Shown: piece by piece, positions 38,199-46,894 of the stretch
How positions within the stretch are numbered: position 1 is the stretch's first letter
How the letters are laid out: each line of letters starts with the position of its first letter
Assembly: GCF_900176275.1 (NCBI RefSeq)
Contig: NZ_FWXD01000010.1
Coordinates: forward strand, 62,001-126,000
Origin: Andreprevotia lacus DSM 23236
GTDB taxonomy: Bacteria > Pseudomonadota > Gammaproteobacteria > Burkholderiales > Chitinibacteraceae
Reading direction: 5' to 3'
Length of the DNA: 64,000 bases
Position numbers and translations under genes: made by a program
The notes under the pieces: model-generated
The model's database searches: none
Told to the model about the DNA's origin: nothing
The model's input: the letters and a program-made list of their open reading frames with translations, nothing else

Positions 38199-39674
38199 TC
38201 ACAGCGATTCGCACTGATAGACCTTGGCACCACCAGCCTGGTTGCTGCGGCCGGGGTTGAGCAGCTCGGGCTGATTGCCAAAGCACATCAATGCGCCGCC
38301 AAACTGGTTGCCGCTCAGCACGCTGGTGCCGTTGCCCCAGGTGATGGCAGCCGAGCCGGCCACGCTGTTGAAGGTGCAACCGTTGCCGCCCAGCACTTGC
38401 GCGCCATTGGTGGCGTTCAGGGCGAGCGAACCGCTGATCTGGTTACCGCACAGGTAGATCGCTGTAGCACCGTTGCTGCTGAGCACGCCATTGAGGCTGC
38501 TGCCATTGGCAACCAGCGCCGCGCCCGGTGCCACGATCACGTCGCCTTGCTGGGTAACGCGGTCCAGGCACAGCACGCCGCTGTTCACGTTCAGCGTGCC
38601 GTCATGCGCACCGCTGAGTGTGCTGGTGCACACCGGTGCGGCCACGATATCGGACTGGAAGTTGAGCGAGTAGGCGATCTTGCCCGGCTTGGCTTCGCTG
38701 AACGCCTTGCTCAGTTTGTCGAACTCGCCGCCGGTTTCCTTTTTACCGCCGTTCCATTGTGCGATGCGGCCGGCCGAGGCGGCAGTGACGCTGCCATCCA
38801 GCACGGTGGTCAGCGGCAGTGCCGCCATGGTTTGCGAGGTCTGCTTCACCAGTTTGAGATAGGCCGCGCTGTCGGCCAGATTGGTCTTGCTCACGTCCAC
38901 GCCATTGCGGCGCAGCCAGCTGCCCCAGTAGAACTCGAGGAACTCGGTGGCTTGCGTCGGCACCGAGTAACCGATGTCGCGGGTGAAATACACCAGGCTG
39001 CGGTACTTGTCGTTATGGAAGCTGGCCAGCCCGAGGCGCGCCGGCAGCTGTTCAACGGTGATGGGCTGATCGTTTTCGTCCCGCAGCCATACACGGCGGT
39101 TGTCCTGCATGGCTTGCCAGAAATCGGCTTGCGACAGCGCGCTCAGGTTATCGACCACGCGCACGCGCACATGCAGCGCCGGACCACCATCGTTGGCTTC
39201 CATGAAGGAAGTGAAGGTGTGGTGGCCATCGGTCAGATAGAGCTGGCCGCCCGGGCCAATCACGGCCGACTTCATCACGGCGATGCTGTCGGCCGTTTCG
39301 CTGCCCAGCGCAACGCTGCAACCGAAGCTGGCCGGGTTATCGAGGCGGGCATCGGCATTCGCCCATGCGGTGGCAACCTGACCGTTGGCCTCGCACCAGT
39401 CATCAAAGCGCTTGTTGAAGTTGCCGTTCAACTGGTCCTTGTTGCTGCGGTAGCGGCCCAGTTTGTAGAAGATTTCATCCTTGCCCAGCACCGATTGCGT
39501 GGGGCGGAAGGCATCAAGGCGGGCGTCGATCAGATCGCCCGGCTGTGCACACAGATAAGGGGCCTGGGCGCTGGCCGGCAGGCTGGTGTCGCAAGCGGAT
39601 TGTGCCGCCAGTGCCGGTGCAGACAGTGCGATGACCAGCAAAGGGGTGGTAAGGCGGGAAAGCGGGGAAAGCAT
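38199..39674 (-). CDS. Exported protein with ParB-like nuclease-fold domain
   Basis: The 491-residue protein has a signal peptide (about 1-23), then a region resembling the ParBc_2 / ParB-Srx-like fold: AFRPTQSVLGKDEIFYKLGRY (about 54-74), YLTDGHHTFTSFMEA (about 145-159) and FWQAMQDNRRVWLRD. A C-terminal Gly/Asn/Ser-rich region with many beta strands (about 330-480) looks like a surface or binding module. The role of exported proteins with this fold is unclear; they are not plasmid-partition proteins. Confidence 0.7.
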   Translation of the reverse strand: MLSPLSRLTTPLLVIALSAPALAAQSACDTSLPASAQAPYLCAQPGDLIDARLDAFRPTQSVLGKDEIFYKLGRYRSNKDQLNGNFNKRFDDWCEANGQVATAWANADARLDNPASFGCSVALGSETADSIAVMKSAVIGPGGQLYLTDGHHTFTSFMEANDGGPALHVRVRVVDNLSALSQADFWQAMQDNRRVWLRDENDQPITVEQLPARLGLASFHNDKYRSLVYFTRDIGYSVPTQATEFLEFYWGSWLRRNGVDVSKTNLADSAAYLKLVKQTSQTMAALPLTTVLDGSVTAASAGRIAQWNGGKKETGGEFDKLSKAFSEAKPGKIAYSLNFQSDIVAAPVCTSTLSGAHDGTLNVNSGVLCLDRVTQQGDVIVAPGAALVANGSSLNGVLSSNGATAIYLCGNQISGSLALNATNGAQVLGGNGCTFNSVAGSAAITWGNGTSVLSGNQFGGALMCFGNQPELLNPGRSNQAGGAKVYQCESL

Positions 39675-39820
39675 GGGCGTGTGTCCTGTCGTTGCTCGCG
39701 TTGGTTCGTATCGTTATGGCGCTCGCAGCCTGCCCGGGGAGGGGGCTGCGGCGCGCACGGAACTTACGCGATGCAGATGACATGACGGTGACGTATAGCC
39801 GGCAGAGGTCGGCCCTGTTG

Positions 39821-39857
39821 TTGCGATGCCGGCTTGAACGTCAAGCCGGCATCGCAA
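39821..39857. repeat. Perfect 17-bp hairpin next to the MITE-like element
   Basis: TTGCGATGCCGGCTTGA (39821-39837) is exactly mirrored at 39841-39857 with a 3-base loop. It abuts the mobile element at 39861 and may be a former terminator for the leftward T6SS transcript, now separated from it by the insertion. Confidence 0.8.
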
Positions 39858-39860
39858 TTA

Positions 39861-40126
39861 GGGCCTGTTAACACTTATTTCGCGCTTGCGCTGGGCCGCA
39901 AAGAGGTCAGCTACAAGGCACGCAACGCAGGCAATAACCGGTTATTGCCAAGGCACGTAACGCCGTAGATGGCCTCTTTGCGGCCCAGCCCTGCGGGTTC
40001 GGGGTATTTCGGGCGGTTCGCTGCGTTGCAAACCGCTTGCGGTACCCGTACCGCGGCGCGTTCTGCGCCTTGCGCTCCATCCCGAACTACCCCGAACGCA
40101 AGCGTGAAATAAGTGTTAACAGGCCC
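39861..40126. mobile_element. MITE-like non-autonomous element, 266 bp
   Basis: Terminal inverted repeats of 30 bp (39861-39890 and 40097-40126) agree at 29 of 30 positions and begin GGGCCTGTTAACAC. The element is flanked by TA on both sides (39859-39860 and 40127-40128), fitting a 2-bp TA target duplication as made by IS630-type and some IS5-type transposases. It has no coding frame and internal inverted repeats: a 16-bp pair (39891-39906 and 39973-39988) and a perfect 20-bp palindrome (39930-39949). Confidence 0.85.
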
Positions 40127-40171
40127 TAATGCATTTGCGCGCCAGACAGACGAATCAGCGCGCTGCTGCCA

Positions 40172-40603
40172 TCAATGACCTCGCCGTGCCGGCTGGCATT
40201 GCGGGCCGAAGCGGACCAGCTTCTTGCCGATCTGGTAGCCATCCTTCAGCAGTTTTGCCTGGCCAAACAGCGGCGCGCTTTGCCAGCGCTGTTTGCAGGA
40301 TTGCAGGTCATATTGCGTGACGCGTTGCTGGCTGCCGCTGACCTGCACCACGAACAGAAAGCGATCACGCGCCACTGCAAGCGGCCCGCCGAACAAATCG
40401 ACCTCTAGGCTGCATGCCGGGGTGTGGATCGGGCCCAGCCAGAGCGGCGCCTCGCTGTTGCCATCACCGCCTTCCAGCGTGATGCCCCCTGCGGTTTTGG
40501 CCAGGATGTCCGGGTCGGCAGCTTGCAGCGTGCAGCCGCTTGCTATCGTACCGGCGGCGACATTGCCGGCAATCAGCAAGGCGGTCAGAGCGATCATGCG
40601 CAT
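40172..40603 (-). CDS. Tai1-like immunity protein, periplasmic
   Basis: The 143-residue protein has a signal peptide (about 1-18) and overlaps the amidase gene (ATGA), so the pair is translationally coupled. The C-terminal half (VTQYDLQSCKQRWQSAPLF, about 93-111, then LKDGYQIGKK) resembles Tsi1, the periplasmic inhibitor of the P. aeruginosa amidase Tse1. Predicted role: protecting the cell and its siblings from the neighbouring amidase. The MITE-like element lies 45 bases past the stop. Confidence 0.7.
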   Translation of the reverse strand: MRMIALTALLIAGNVAAGTIASGCTLQAADPDILAKTAGGITLEGGDGNSEAPLWLGPIHTPACSLEVDLFGGPLAVARDRFLFVVQVSGSQQRVTQYDLQSCKQRWQSAPLFGQAKLLKDGYQIGKKLVRFGPQCQPARRGH

Positions 40604-41028
40604 CAGAAAATGGTCCTGGCGTAAAACTTGACCTGCGCCAAGTCAGCGTTGTTCCAGCTGTAATTGATGGTGGTGTTCTTGCGGCCGACCGAGCCGAAGC
40701 GCCCCCAGTAGCCTACGGGCTGTACATGTGCGGCATCGGTGGCGACGATGACCACCACATGGCCGTGTCCCGAGGCATTCAGGCTGCCGACCACCAGCAT
40801 GCCGCTATTGGCGCGCATCTGGGCGGTTGCTTTGTCCGTGCCCAGATTTTGCCAGTCAGCCGCGTTTTCCAGGTAGTTGCCGATTGCGTTGGCGTTGCCT
40901 TGCAACAGTACGCCGAGATCAGAGGCGACTGCTTTGAGAAAACCGCTGCAATCACTTTTCCAGGCATCCCAGTTGCTTTCGCAAGCGGCGATGATGCGGG
41001 CGGCTGTTTCGTTGATGGGGTCTGCCAT
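40603..41028 (-). CDS. Tae1-like T6SS peptidoglycan amidase effector
   Basis: The 141-residue protein has no signal peptide, as expected of a T6SS cargo. It resembles Tse1/Tae1 of P. aeruginosa: SDCSGFLKAVASDLG holds the catalytic Cys27, GNANAI follows at about 44-49 and the catalytic His90 is in SGHGHVVVIV. Tae1 enzymes cut the D-Glu-mDAP bond of peptidoglycan stems. It closes the leftward T6SS run with its immunity gene downstream. Assigned by remembered family motifs. Confidence 0.82.
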   Translation of the reverse strand: MADPINETAARIIAACESNWDAWKSDCSGFLKAVASDLGVLLQGNANAIGNYLENAADWQNLGTDKATAQMRANSGMLVVGSLNASGHGHVVVIVATDAAHVQPVGYWGRFGSVGRKNTTINYSWNNADLAQVKFYARTIF

Positions 41029-41091
41029 TTCAAATCAAATCCAGGTCGGGTGAGGCAGCGGGTGCTGCCCCACGTTGTTCAAGAAAGCGTA

Positions 41092-41919
41092 CTACGCGCT
41101 GGCCGGGTGGCCAGCAGCAAAACAGAGCAGCCGGATGTCCAGCAGGCCATATTCGTTTTCGTCACTGGTCAGCAGGCGCTGGCCCATGCCTTGCCAGCCA
41201 TCGCTGCCGACGGCAATCCATTCCGTTGCACGGGCCAGGGCCAGTGGTGCGCCGGCTTCCGGCGATTCGGGATAGCGCGCCGGAATCAGCGCCGGGCGGT
41301 TCTGGCCACTGGCGGTGATGATGGTGGCCTGGCGCCAGACATGATCAAGCAAGGTTTGCGGCGGGAAGAAATCGATCTGGCGGATTTCGTCCTGCGCCAG
41401 CCAGTGATAGTGGCCGTCGATAATGGCTTCGACCACGGGACCAAGGCGCGGGTCGGCATCGGCCAGCCAGTCGAACGGTACGCCGTCGATTTCACCGGCC
41501 ACGGTCGGCGCGGCTTCGGCGGCGCGCTGGCGTTCTGCTACAGCGGCACTATGCGCCTTGGTGCGCTCCATCAACATCGCGTTGATATAGGTCACCATCC
41601 ATGCCGGCGGGGTCTCTGGCAGCTGCGGTGCGGCCTCGCCTTTGAAGACGGCCAGACGCTGGCGCTCGCCGCGCAGGGCAGCCAGATAGGTCTGGCAGAA
41701 ACGCGTGTATTCGCGGTCTACCAGTTCCAGTTGCTGCAGTTGCTTCTCGGCGCGATCCCATTGGCCCAGCACCAGCAGTAGCTGGATCAGCACGACACGG
41801 TGCGGTGCGTGCGAAGGTGCGTTGCGCACGACATCCTGGATGTGCTGGAGCGCTTCGTCGAGCTGCCCCTGTTTGATCAGTGCGTCGATATTGGCTTGTG
41901 GTGTGCTCAGTGTGGTCAT
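41092..41919 (-). CDS. tagJ: T6SS accessory protein TagJ (ImpE)
   Basis: The 275-residue protein starts at ATG 41917-41919. The N-terminal half is TPR-like helical (residues about 5-110) and the C-terminal half is an ImpE-type domain (GVPFDWLADADPRLGPVVEAII). TagJ binds TssB and is associated with the ClpV-driven sheath cycle. It lies downstream of hcp, as in other ImpE-type clusters. The ribosome site is weak. Confidence 0.85.
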   Translation of the reverse strand: MTTLSTPQANIDALIKQGQLDEALQHIQDVVRNAPSHAPHRVVLIQLLLVLGQWDRAEKQLQQLELVDREYTRFCQTYLAALRGERQRLAVFKGEAAPQLPETPPAWMVTYINAMLMERTKAHSAAVAERQRAAEAAPTVAGEIDGVPFDWLADADPRLGPVVEAIIDGHYHWLAQDEIRQIDFFPPQTLLDHVWRQATIITASGQNRPALIPARYPESPEAGAPLALARATEWIAVGSDGWQGMGQRLLTSDENEYGLLDIRLLCFAAGHPASA

Positions 41920-42003
41920 GATGATCGGCCCCGGGGACAGACAGGATTGGACAATGGTCGGGTGCGTGTTGCCCGGGCGGATCTGCCCTGGCAATCAGGA
42001 CGA

Positions 42004-42027
42004 ACAAAGGCGCTTGCGCGCCTTTGT
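42004..42027. repeat. Hairpin between hcp and tagJ
   Basis: ACAAAGGCGC (42004-42013) and GCGCCTTTGT (42018-42027) form a 10-bp stem with a TTGC loop. It has no strong T run, so it may partly attenuate transcription past hcp, which is often made in excess. Confidence 0.55.
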
Positions 42028-42062
42028 CCTGCGGCCGGAGCAAGCCCCGGCCGTACAGCCTA

Positions 42063-42548
42063 TCAGACCTTCTTGTTGGCCTTGATGTCCCACTCGGTGA
42101 CCACTGCGCCGCCGCTGGCTGCGCCGTCCGCACCTTGCGGTTGGTACTCGATCTTGACCTTGGAGAAAGCCAGGCCCACGGTTTCGAGCAGCTCGTTGCC
42201 GTTATTGGCACCAGCCGGCGAAACGCTCGAGATCATCACGTCGGTCATGGTGATCTTGTAGTAGTCCAGCGGCTTCTCACCGGCCTTGCGCACGGTCAGC
42301 ACAGCCTTGGGGATGTGCTTGCCGCTCATACAACTTTGCATCAGGATCGGGCTGGCCTTGTCCACGGCGTGCGTGATGACGAGGTCGTCGATGCTGACCT
42401 TGCCAGCGCCGCCACCGGTACCGGCGTGCATGGTTGCAGCCTGGCTCATGCTCCACTGCAGCGAGTGGATTTCGATTTCGTTGGCGTGCTTGTCGTCCTT
42501 GGACTCACCATCGATACCGTCGATCTTCAGAAAAATATCACTTGCCAT
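42063..42548 (-). CDS. hcp: T6SS tube protein Hcp (TssD)
   Basis: The 161-residue Hcp forms the hexameric rings of the inner tube. It begins ASDIFLKIDGIDGESKDD and contains IEIHSLQWSMSQ and LDYYKITMTDVMISSVSP, all typical. AAGGAGC precedes the ATG. It is the fourth gene of the leftward T6SS run and is bracketed by hairpins. Confidence 0.95.
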   Translation of the reverse strand: MASDIFLKIDGIDGESKDDKHANEIEIHSLQWSMSQAATMHAGTGGGAGKVSIDDLVITHAVDKASPILMQSCMSGKHIPKAVLTVRKAGEKPLDYYKITMTDVMISSVSPAGANNGNELLETVGLAFSKVKIEYQPQGADGAASGGAVVTEWDIKANKKV

Positions 42549-42780
42549 TTAAAGCTCCTTGATAAAAGTACAGCAATGCTGCTGCGGTACATCAATTTCC
42601 GCTGCCTTGAAAGTCGGCACCGGAATACTGGAAAATATTGAATTGCCAACAAATAGAATCACCGTGAAATCACGATTCCCTGATATTTAATCGGCGAAAT
42701 ATGCAATCTGCAGGCCGAAAAGACCCCTGCCGATAGACAGCATGGATTGCAAACAGCGGGAACACAGGGGGTGATTCAGG

Positions 42781-42809
42781 CCCGGCAGGTTTGTGGCATA
42801 CCTGCCGGG
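42781..42809. repeat. Hairpin between tssC and hcp
   Basis: CCCGGCAGGT (42781-42790) pairs with ACCTGCCGGG (42800-42809) around 9 bases, 28 bases past the tssC stop. No T run follows on the minus strand. It may protect or separate the hcp mRNA. The rest of the 288-base gap (42549-42836) should hold an hcp promoter but I see no clear one. Confidence 0.55.
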
Positions 42810-42836
42810 ATACTACGTCATCATGCTGACTGGGTC

Positions 42837-44345
42837 TTAGCTGCCCCCGTTCTTGACCGATGGCAGCTTCGATACCAGGCGCAGCGACACGGTCAGGCCT
42901 TCCAGCTGATAATGCGGGCGCAGGAAGAATTTGGCCGAGTAATAACCCGGATTGCCTTCGACTTCTTCCACTTGCACTTCGGCGGAAGCCAGCGGCTTTT
43001 CTGCCTTGACCGATTCGGACGAATTGAGCGGATCACCATCGACATAATGCAGGACCCAGTCATTCAGCCAGCGCTGCATTTCATCACGGCTGGTAAACGA
43101 GCCGATCTTGTCGCGCACGATGCATTTCAGGTAATGCGCAAAGCGGCATACCGCAAACAGATAGGGCAGACGCGCAGCCAGATTGGCATTGGCGGTTGCA
43201 TCCGGGTCCATGTATTCGGTCGGCTTTTGCAGCGATTGCGCGCCGATGAAGGCCGCCAGATCCGAGTTCTTGCGGTGCAGCAGCGGCATGAAGCCGTTTT
43301 TGGCCAACTCGGCCTCGCGGCGGTCCGAAATGGCGATTTCGGTCGGGCACTTCATGTCCACGCCACCGTCGTCGGTCGGGAAGGTGTGGCTGGGCAGATT
43401 TTCGACCGCGCCACCCGACTCCACGCCGCGGATACGTGTGCACCAGCCGTAATGCTTGAACGAACGGTTGATGTTGACCGCCATGGCGTAGGCCGAGTTG
43501 GCCCAGCTATAACGTTCATGCGCGGCACCTGCGGTGTCTTCCTCAAAGTCGAATTCGTCGACCGGGTTGGTCTTCACGCCGTAGGGCAGGCGCGCCAGGA
43601 AGCGCGGCATGGCCAGGCCCAGATAGCGCGCGTCTTCCGATTCACGCAGCGAGCGCCATGCGGCGTATTCCGGCGTCTGGAAAATCTTGGTCAGGTCGCG
43701 CGGATTGGCCAGCTCTTGCCAGGATTCCATCTGCATGGACGACGGCGAGGCGCCGGTAATGAACGGGCAGTGCGATGCCGCAGCGGTGCGGGCGATTTCA
43801 CGCAGCAGTTCGACATCCACCGGGGTGTGATCGAAGTAATAGTCGCCGACGAGGCAACCAAACGGCTCGCCACCGAATTGGCCGTATTCTTCTTCATAGA
43901 TGCGCTTGAAGAACGGGCTTTGATCCCACGAGGTGCCCTTGTAGCGGCGCAGGTTGCGATGCAGCTCGGCCTTGGAGATCGGTAGCACCTTGATCTTGAG
44001 CATTTCGTCGGTTTCGGTGTTGTTCACCAGATACTGCAAACCGCGCCATGCCGACTCCAGTGCCTGATAGTCCGCGTGGTGGATGATCAGGTTGAGCTGG
44101 GCGGACAGCTTGCGATCCAGCTCGGCCACCATGGCCTCGATGGTGCGGATGGCATCACTGCCGATCAGGCTGGTCTGGCCCAGCGCCTGTTCGGCCAGCG
44201 TGCGCACGGCGTTTTCCACTGCGCTGCGCGCTTCGTCCGACTTGGGACGGAATTCCTTCTGCAACAGGCGATAGAAATCGTTATCGCCTTGTTCCAGTTC
44301 GACGGCACTTGCGCCGGCGTGTTCAAGTAGCGTTTCGTTACTCAT
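42837..44345 (-). CDS. tssC: T6SS contractile sheath large subunit TssC (VipB)
   Basis: The 502-residue protein forms the outer contractile sheath with TssB. It contains the characteristic LNLIIHHADYQALESAWRGL (about 83-102), GCLVGDYYFDH, and the C-terminal GNPGYYSAKFFLRPHYQLEG. Length is standard. It is 39 bases after tssB in the leftward run. Confidence 0.96.
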   Translation of the reverse strand: MSNETLLEHAGASAVELEQGDNDFYRLLQKEFRPKSDEARSAVENAVRTLAEQALGQTSLIGSDAIRTIEAMVAELDRKLSAQLNLIIHHADYQALESAWRGLQYLVNNTETDEMLKIKVLPISKAELHRNLRRYKGTSWDQSPFFKRIYEEEYGQFGGEPFGCLVGDYYFDHTPVDVELLREIARTAAASHCPFITGASPSSMQMESWQELANPRDLTKIFQTPEYAAWRSLRESEDARYLGLAMPRFLARLPYGVKTNPVDEFDFEEDTAGAAHERYSWANSAYAMAVNINRSFKHYGWCTRIRGVESGGAVENLPSHTFPTDDGGVDMKCPTEIAISDRREAELAKNGFMPLLHRKNSDLAAFIGAQSLQKPTEYMDPDATANANLAARLPYLFAVCRFAHYLKCIVRDKIGSFTSRDEMQRWLNDWVLHYVDGDPLNSSESVKAEKPLASAEVQVEEVEGNPGYYSAKFFLRPHYQLEGLTVSLRLVSKLPSVKNGGS

Positions 44346-44384
44346 GTTCCTGATCTCTCAATGCGATCCAGCGTGCGCCGGGTC

Positions 44385-44909
44385 TTAACCTTCGGAGGCG
44401 GTGTCGCCGCCTGCTTGCTGCTTGGCGGTTGCCGACAGCGTGGCCAGCAGGGTCGGGTCGCGCAGCAGGTCGGCGATCAGCGTTTCGGCGCCGTTCTTGC
44501 CGTCCATATAGGTCAGCAGGTTGGACAACTGCTGGCGTGCATCCAGTAATTTACGCAGCGGCTCGATCTGCTGGGCGGCCTTGGCCGGCGAGAAGTCGTC
44601 CATATTGGAGAAGGTCAGATCGACAGCCAGTTCGCCTTCACCGGTCAGCACGTTGTCGACGCGGAACGCGGCACGCGGGCGCATCGACTGCATGCGGCTA
44701 TCGAAATTGTCGACATCGATTTCGAGGAATTTGCGCTCAGCCAGCGGCGGCAGGTCTTCGGCCGACTTGCCCGCGAGGTCGGACAGCACGCCCATGATGA
44801 AGGGCAGCTGGATTTTCTTTTCCGAGCCGTAGACTTCAACGTCGTACTCGATCTGCACGCGCGGTGCCCGGTTGCGGGCGATGAATTTCTGGGCGCTGTT
44901 ACTTGCCAT
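44385..44909 (-). CDS. tssB: T6SS contractile sheath small subunit TssB (VipA)
   Basis: The 174-residue protein forms the sheath with TssC and carries the helix recognised by ClpV. Typical segments are VQIEYDVEVYGSEKKIQLPF (about 18-37) and MGVLSDLAGKSAEDLPPL. It lies between tssA and tssC. Confidence 0.95.
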   Translation of the reverse strand: MASNSAQKFIARNRAPRVQIEYDVEVYGSEKKIQLPFIMGVLSDLAGKSAEDLPPLAERKFLEIDVDNFDSRMQSMRPRAAFRVDNVLTGEGELAVDLTFSNMDDFSPAKAAQQIEPLRKLLDARQQLSNLLTYMDGKNGAETLIADLLRDPTLLATLSATAKQQAGGDTASEG

Positions 44910-44948
44910 GTTGCGGTCCTTTTCGGGAATAGCCAGGTCCGTCCTGGT

Positions 44949-45932
44949 TTAGCGGTTGATGCCTGCGAGCATTTCAATGTGGCCGACACTGTCCGGTGTC
45001 AGTTCGCGAATGATGTCGATGAAGTCCATCGACAGGATACGTTGCGCGCGGCGCAGCAACAGCGGAGCCGGGTTGCTGGGTTCTGCGCGCTCAAGATAGC
45101 TGCAAATGGCTTCCAGTTGCCGGTCAACATCGGCCCTGGAACGGATCACACCGGGCTCTGTTGTGATCGACGCCACACTTTCGGCGTCATTTGCAAAATC
45201 AATCTCACCGTCTGTCGGCTGCTCGGCGGTAGCCAACACCCCCGGCAGTTTGTGTTGTAAACGCGCCAACAACTGCGCCAGCACCTCCAGCGTGTTCTGG
45301 TGCTCCGGGGCCTGATCGGCCAGCCGAGCCTTGATGCGCGCCAGCGAATCAAGGCTGCTGGCCAGTTGCTGGGCCAGTTCTGCCAGTGCCTCGGGGTTGC
45401 TGTTGAGCTGCAGTTGCAGCTCTGCATCCGTGAGCTCGCCGGAGGCGCCGGGGGTGAAGAGTGCTTCCACCTCCGACACGCGGATCGGCGGGGCACCCTT
45501 GCTGTGGAAGAACACCGCGCGGCGCAATTCCTTCAGTAAGAAATCCGGGCTGGCCAGTGCCGAGACGGAATTCATGCGAAAGGTTGCATCGCCGTCTTCC
45601 AGCTCCGGATGCAACGTTTCCCAGTATTGGTCGAGCAAGCCTGCAACCAGCGCCAGACCTTGTTCCAACCCCTTGATGCCCTGCTTGAATACGAGAGCGC
45701 GGCAGAGGATGGCTGCAATACGCAGATCCTTGGTCTTGCTGAATATCTGCTGACAGTTTTCGAGTATGCGCACCCAGTCCGGCGGCGTTGCGGCGATGAT
45801 GGTATCGCCGAATTGCTGCTCGGGCGTTTCCTGCGCAGCCGTCTCGATTTCCATGAATTCCGGGGCGTACTCAAGGTTGGCGCCTGCAGGAAGTTCGTTG
45901 GAAACCGGGGCTAGTAGCGTATCTAACGTCAT
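44949..45932 (-). CDS. tssA: T6SS baseplate/sheath assembly protein TssA
   Basis: The 327-residue protein has the ImpA N-terminal domain (PDWVRILENCQQIFSKTKDL, about 51-70; EDGDATFRMNSVSALAS) and a helical C-terminus ending MDFIDIIRELTPDSVGHIEM. TssA primes tube and sheath assembly. It is the first gene of the leftward run; no clear ribosome site is visible before the ATG at 45930-45932. Confidence 0.9.
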   Translation of the reverse strand: MTLDTLLAPVSNELPAGANLEYAPEFMEIETAAQETPEQQFGDTIIAATPPDWVRILENCQQIFSKTKDLRIAAILCRALVFKQGIKGLEQGLALVAGLLDQYWETLHPELEDGDATFRMNSVSALASPDFLLKELRRAVFFHSKGAPPIRVSEVEALFTPGASGELTDAELQLQLNSNPEALAELAQQLASSLDSLARIKARLADQAPEHQNTLEVLAQLLARLQHKLPGVLATAEQPTDGEIDFANDAESVASITTEPGVIRSRADVDRQLEAICSYLERAEPSNPAPLLLRRAQRILSMDFIDIIRELTPDSVGHIEMLAGINR

Positions 45933-46032
45933 GATTAATAAGTATTTGATTGTTTGTTAACGTCGTTGCCGTGCGTGCCATTCTATCGCGTTGCAGCTAA
46001 CATACCGCAGCCTGACGTCCGGGCAATGTTAC

Positions 46033-46061
46033 TTATCTGTGTCAAAACGCGCGCGTATATT
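46033..46061 (+). promoter_or_regulatory. Candidate promoter of the rightward T6SS run
   Basis: TTATCT (46033-46038) and TATATT (46056-46061) are 17 bases apart in the divergent tssA-tssJ region (45933-46153). The -35 is poor. No sigma-54 site is evident. Confidence 0.3.
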
Positions 46062-46153
46062 TTCTAGGTGTTGTGAAGTCGTAATTCTCAAGTTAGGATT
46101 CGCGCCACGTCAATAGCCAAGGTCTTACCGGGCCTTGTTGAGTAAAAACGCAA

Positions 46154-46867
46154 ATGTATGATTTTTTGAAGACCAAGATGCGCTTCGGTGCGTTGCTCCT
46201 TGCTGTGCTCGCCGTTGGGGGGCTGCTGGCCGGCTGTGCGGCACAACCTACCGAGGTCGATGCCCTGGTGCTGGCACAGCCCAAATTGAACCCGGATCTG
46301 AATGCGCGCCCGTCGCCGGTCGTGGTGCGCCTGTTCCAGCTCAAGGGGCTGAATGCCTTCCAGGCGGCCGATTATTTTTCGCTGGTCGAACACCCCGAAG
46401 CATTAGGTCCGGAATTGCTCAGCAGCGAGGAGTTGCTGGTGCGCCCCGATGAGGCACTGCGCATCAAGCGGCCCATCCTGCCGGGGGCGACCTATTTCGC
46501 TGCCGTGGCTGCATTCCGTGATGTTGACCGCTCGCGCTGGCGCGTTGATGGTCAGGTCGAGAACGTGACCGCGATCAAGATTCCGTTGATCGGTTATGAG
46601 CGCAAACCCGCCATGGCGCTGCGCATTGATCTGGCCGATTCCAATCTGCAGATTTCGTCGCCGGCCGACGTGGCGCTGCTGGATGTGGCGCAGGAAAGCG
46701 CCCGCATCAAACAAGCTGCCGCCAAGCAGGCTACTGCGTCGAATGTCAGTGCAAAAACACGCGAATTCATTGCCAGCGCCGCCAATGCCGCTGTCGACAA
46801 GGCGGTAAGCGCAGCCGAGGACAAAGCCAAAGATGCGCTGTTGAGCAAGCTGCCGGGTGTGAACTGA
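46154..46867 (+). CDS. tssJ: T6SS outer-membrane lipoprotein TssJ
   Basis: The 237-residue protein has a signal peptide ending in the lipobox LLAGC (Cys about 28). TssJ anchors the TssJLM membrane complex in the outer membrane. The region RLFQLKGLNAFQAADYFSL (about 59-77) is typical of the family. The C-terminal 60 residues are Ala-rich and helical, longer than in minimal TssJ. A second in-frame ATG at 46178 is possible. Confidence 0.9.
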   Translation: MYDFLKTKMRFGALLLAVLAVGGLLAGCAAQPTEVDALVLAQPKLNPDLNARPSPVVVRLFQLKGLNAFQAADYFSLVEHPEALGPELLSSEELLVRPDEALRIKRPILPGATYFAAVAAFRDVDRSRWRVDGQVENVTAIKIPLIGYERKPAMALRIDLADSNLQISSPADVALLDVAQESARIKQAAAKQATASNVSAKTREFIASAANAAVDKAVSAAEDKAKDALLSKLPGVN

Positions 46868-46894
46868 TGCGATTTGAACGGGTAGGGCAGTGAT

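Noticed and set aside
38178-39785. 535-residue open frame on the plus strand
   Set aside because: Opposite the exported ParB-like protein gene; no ribosome site and no recognised domain.
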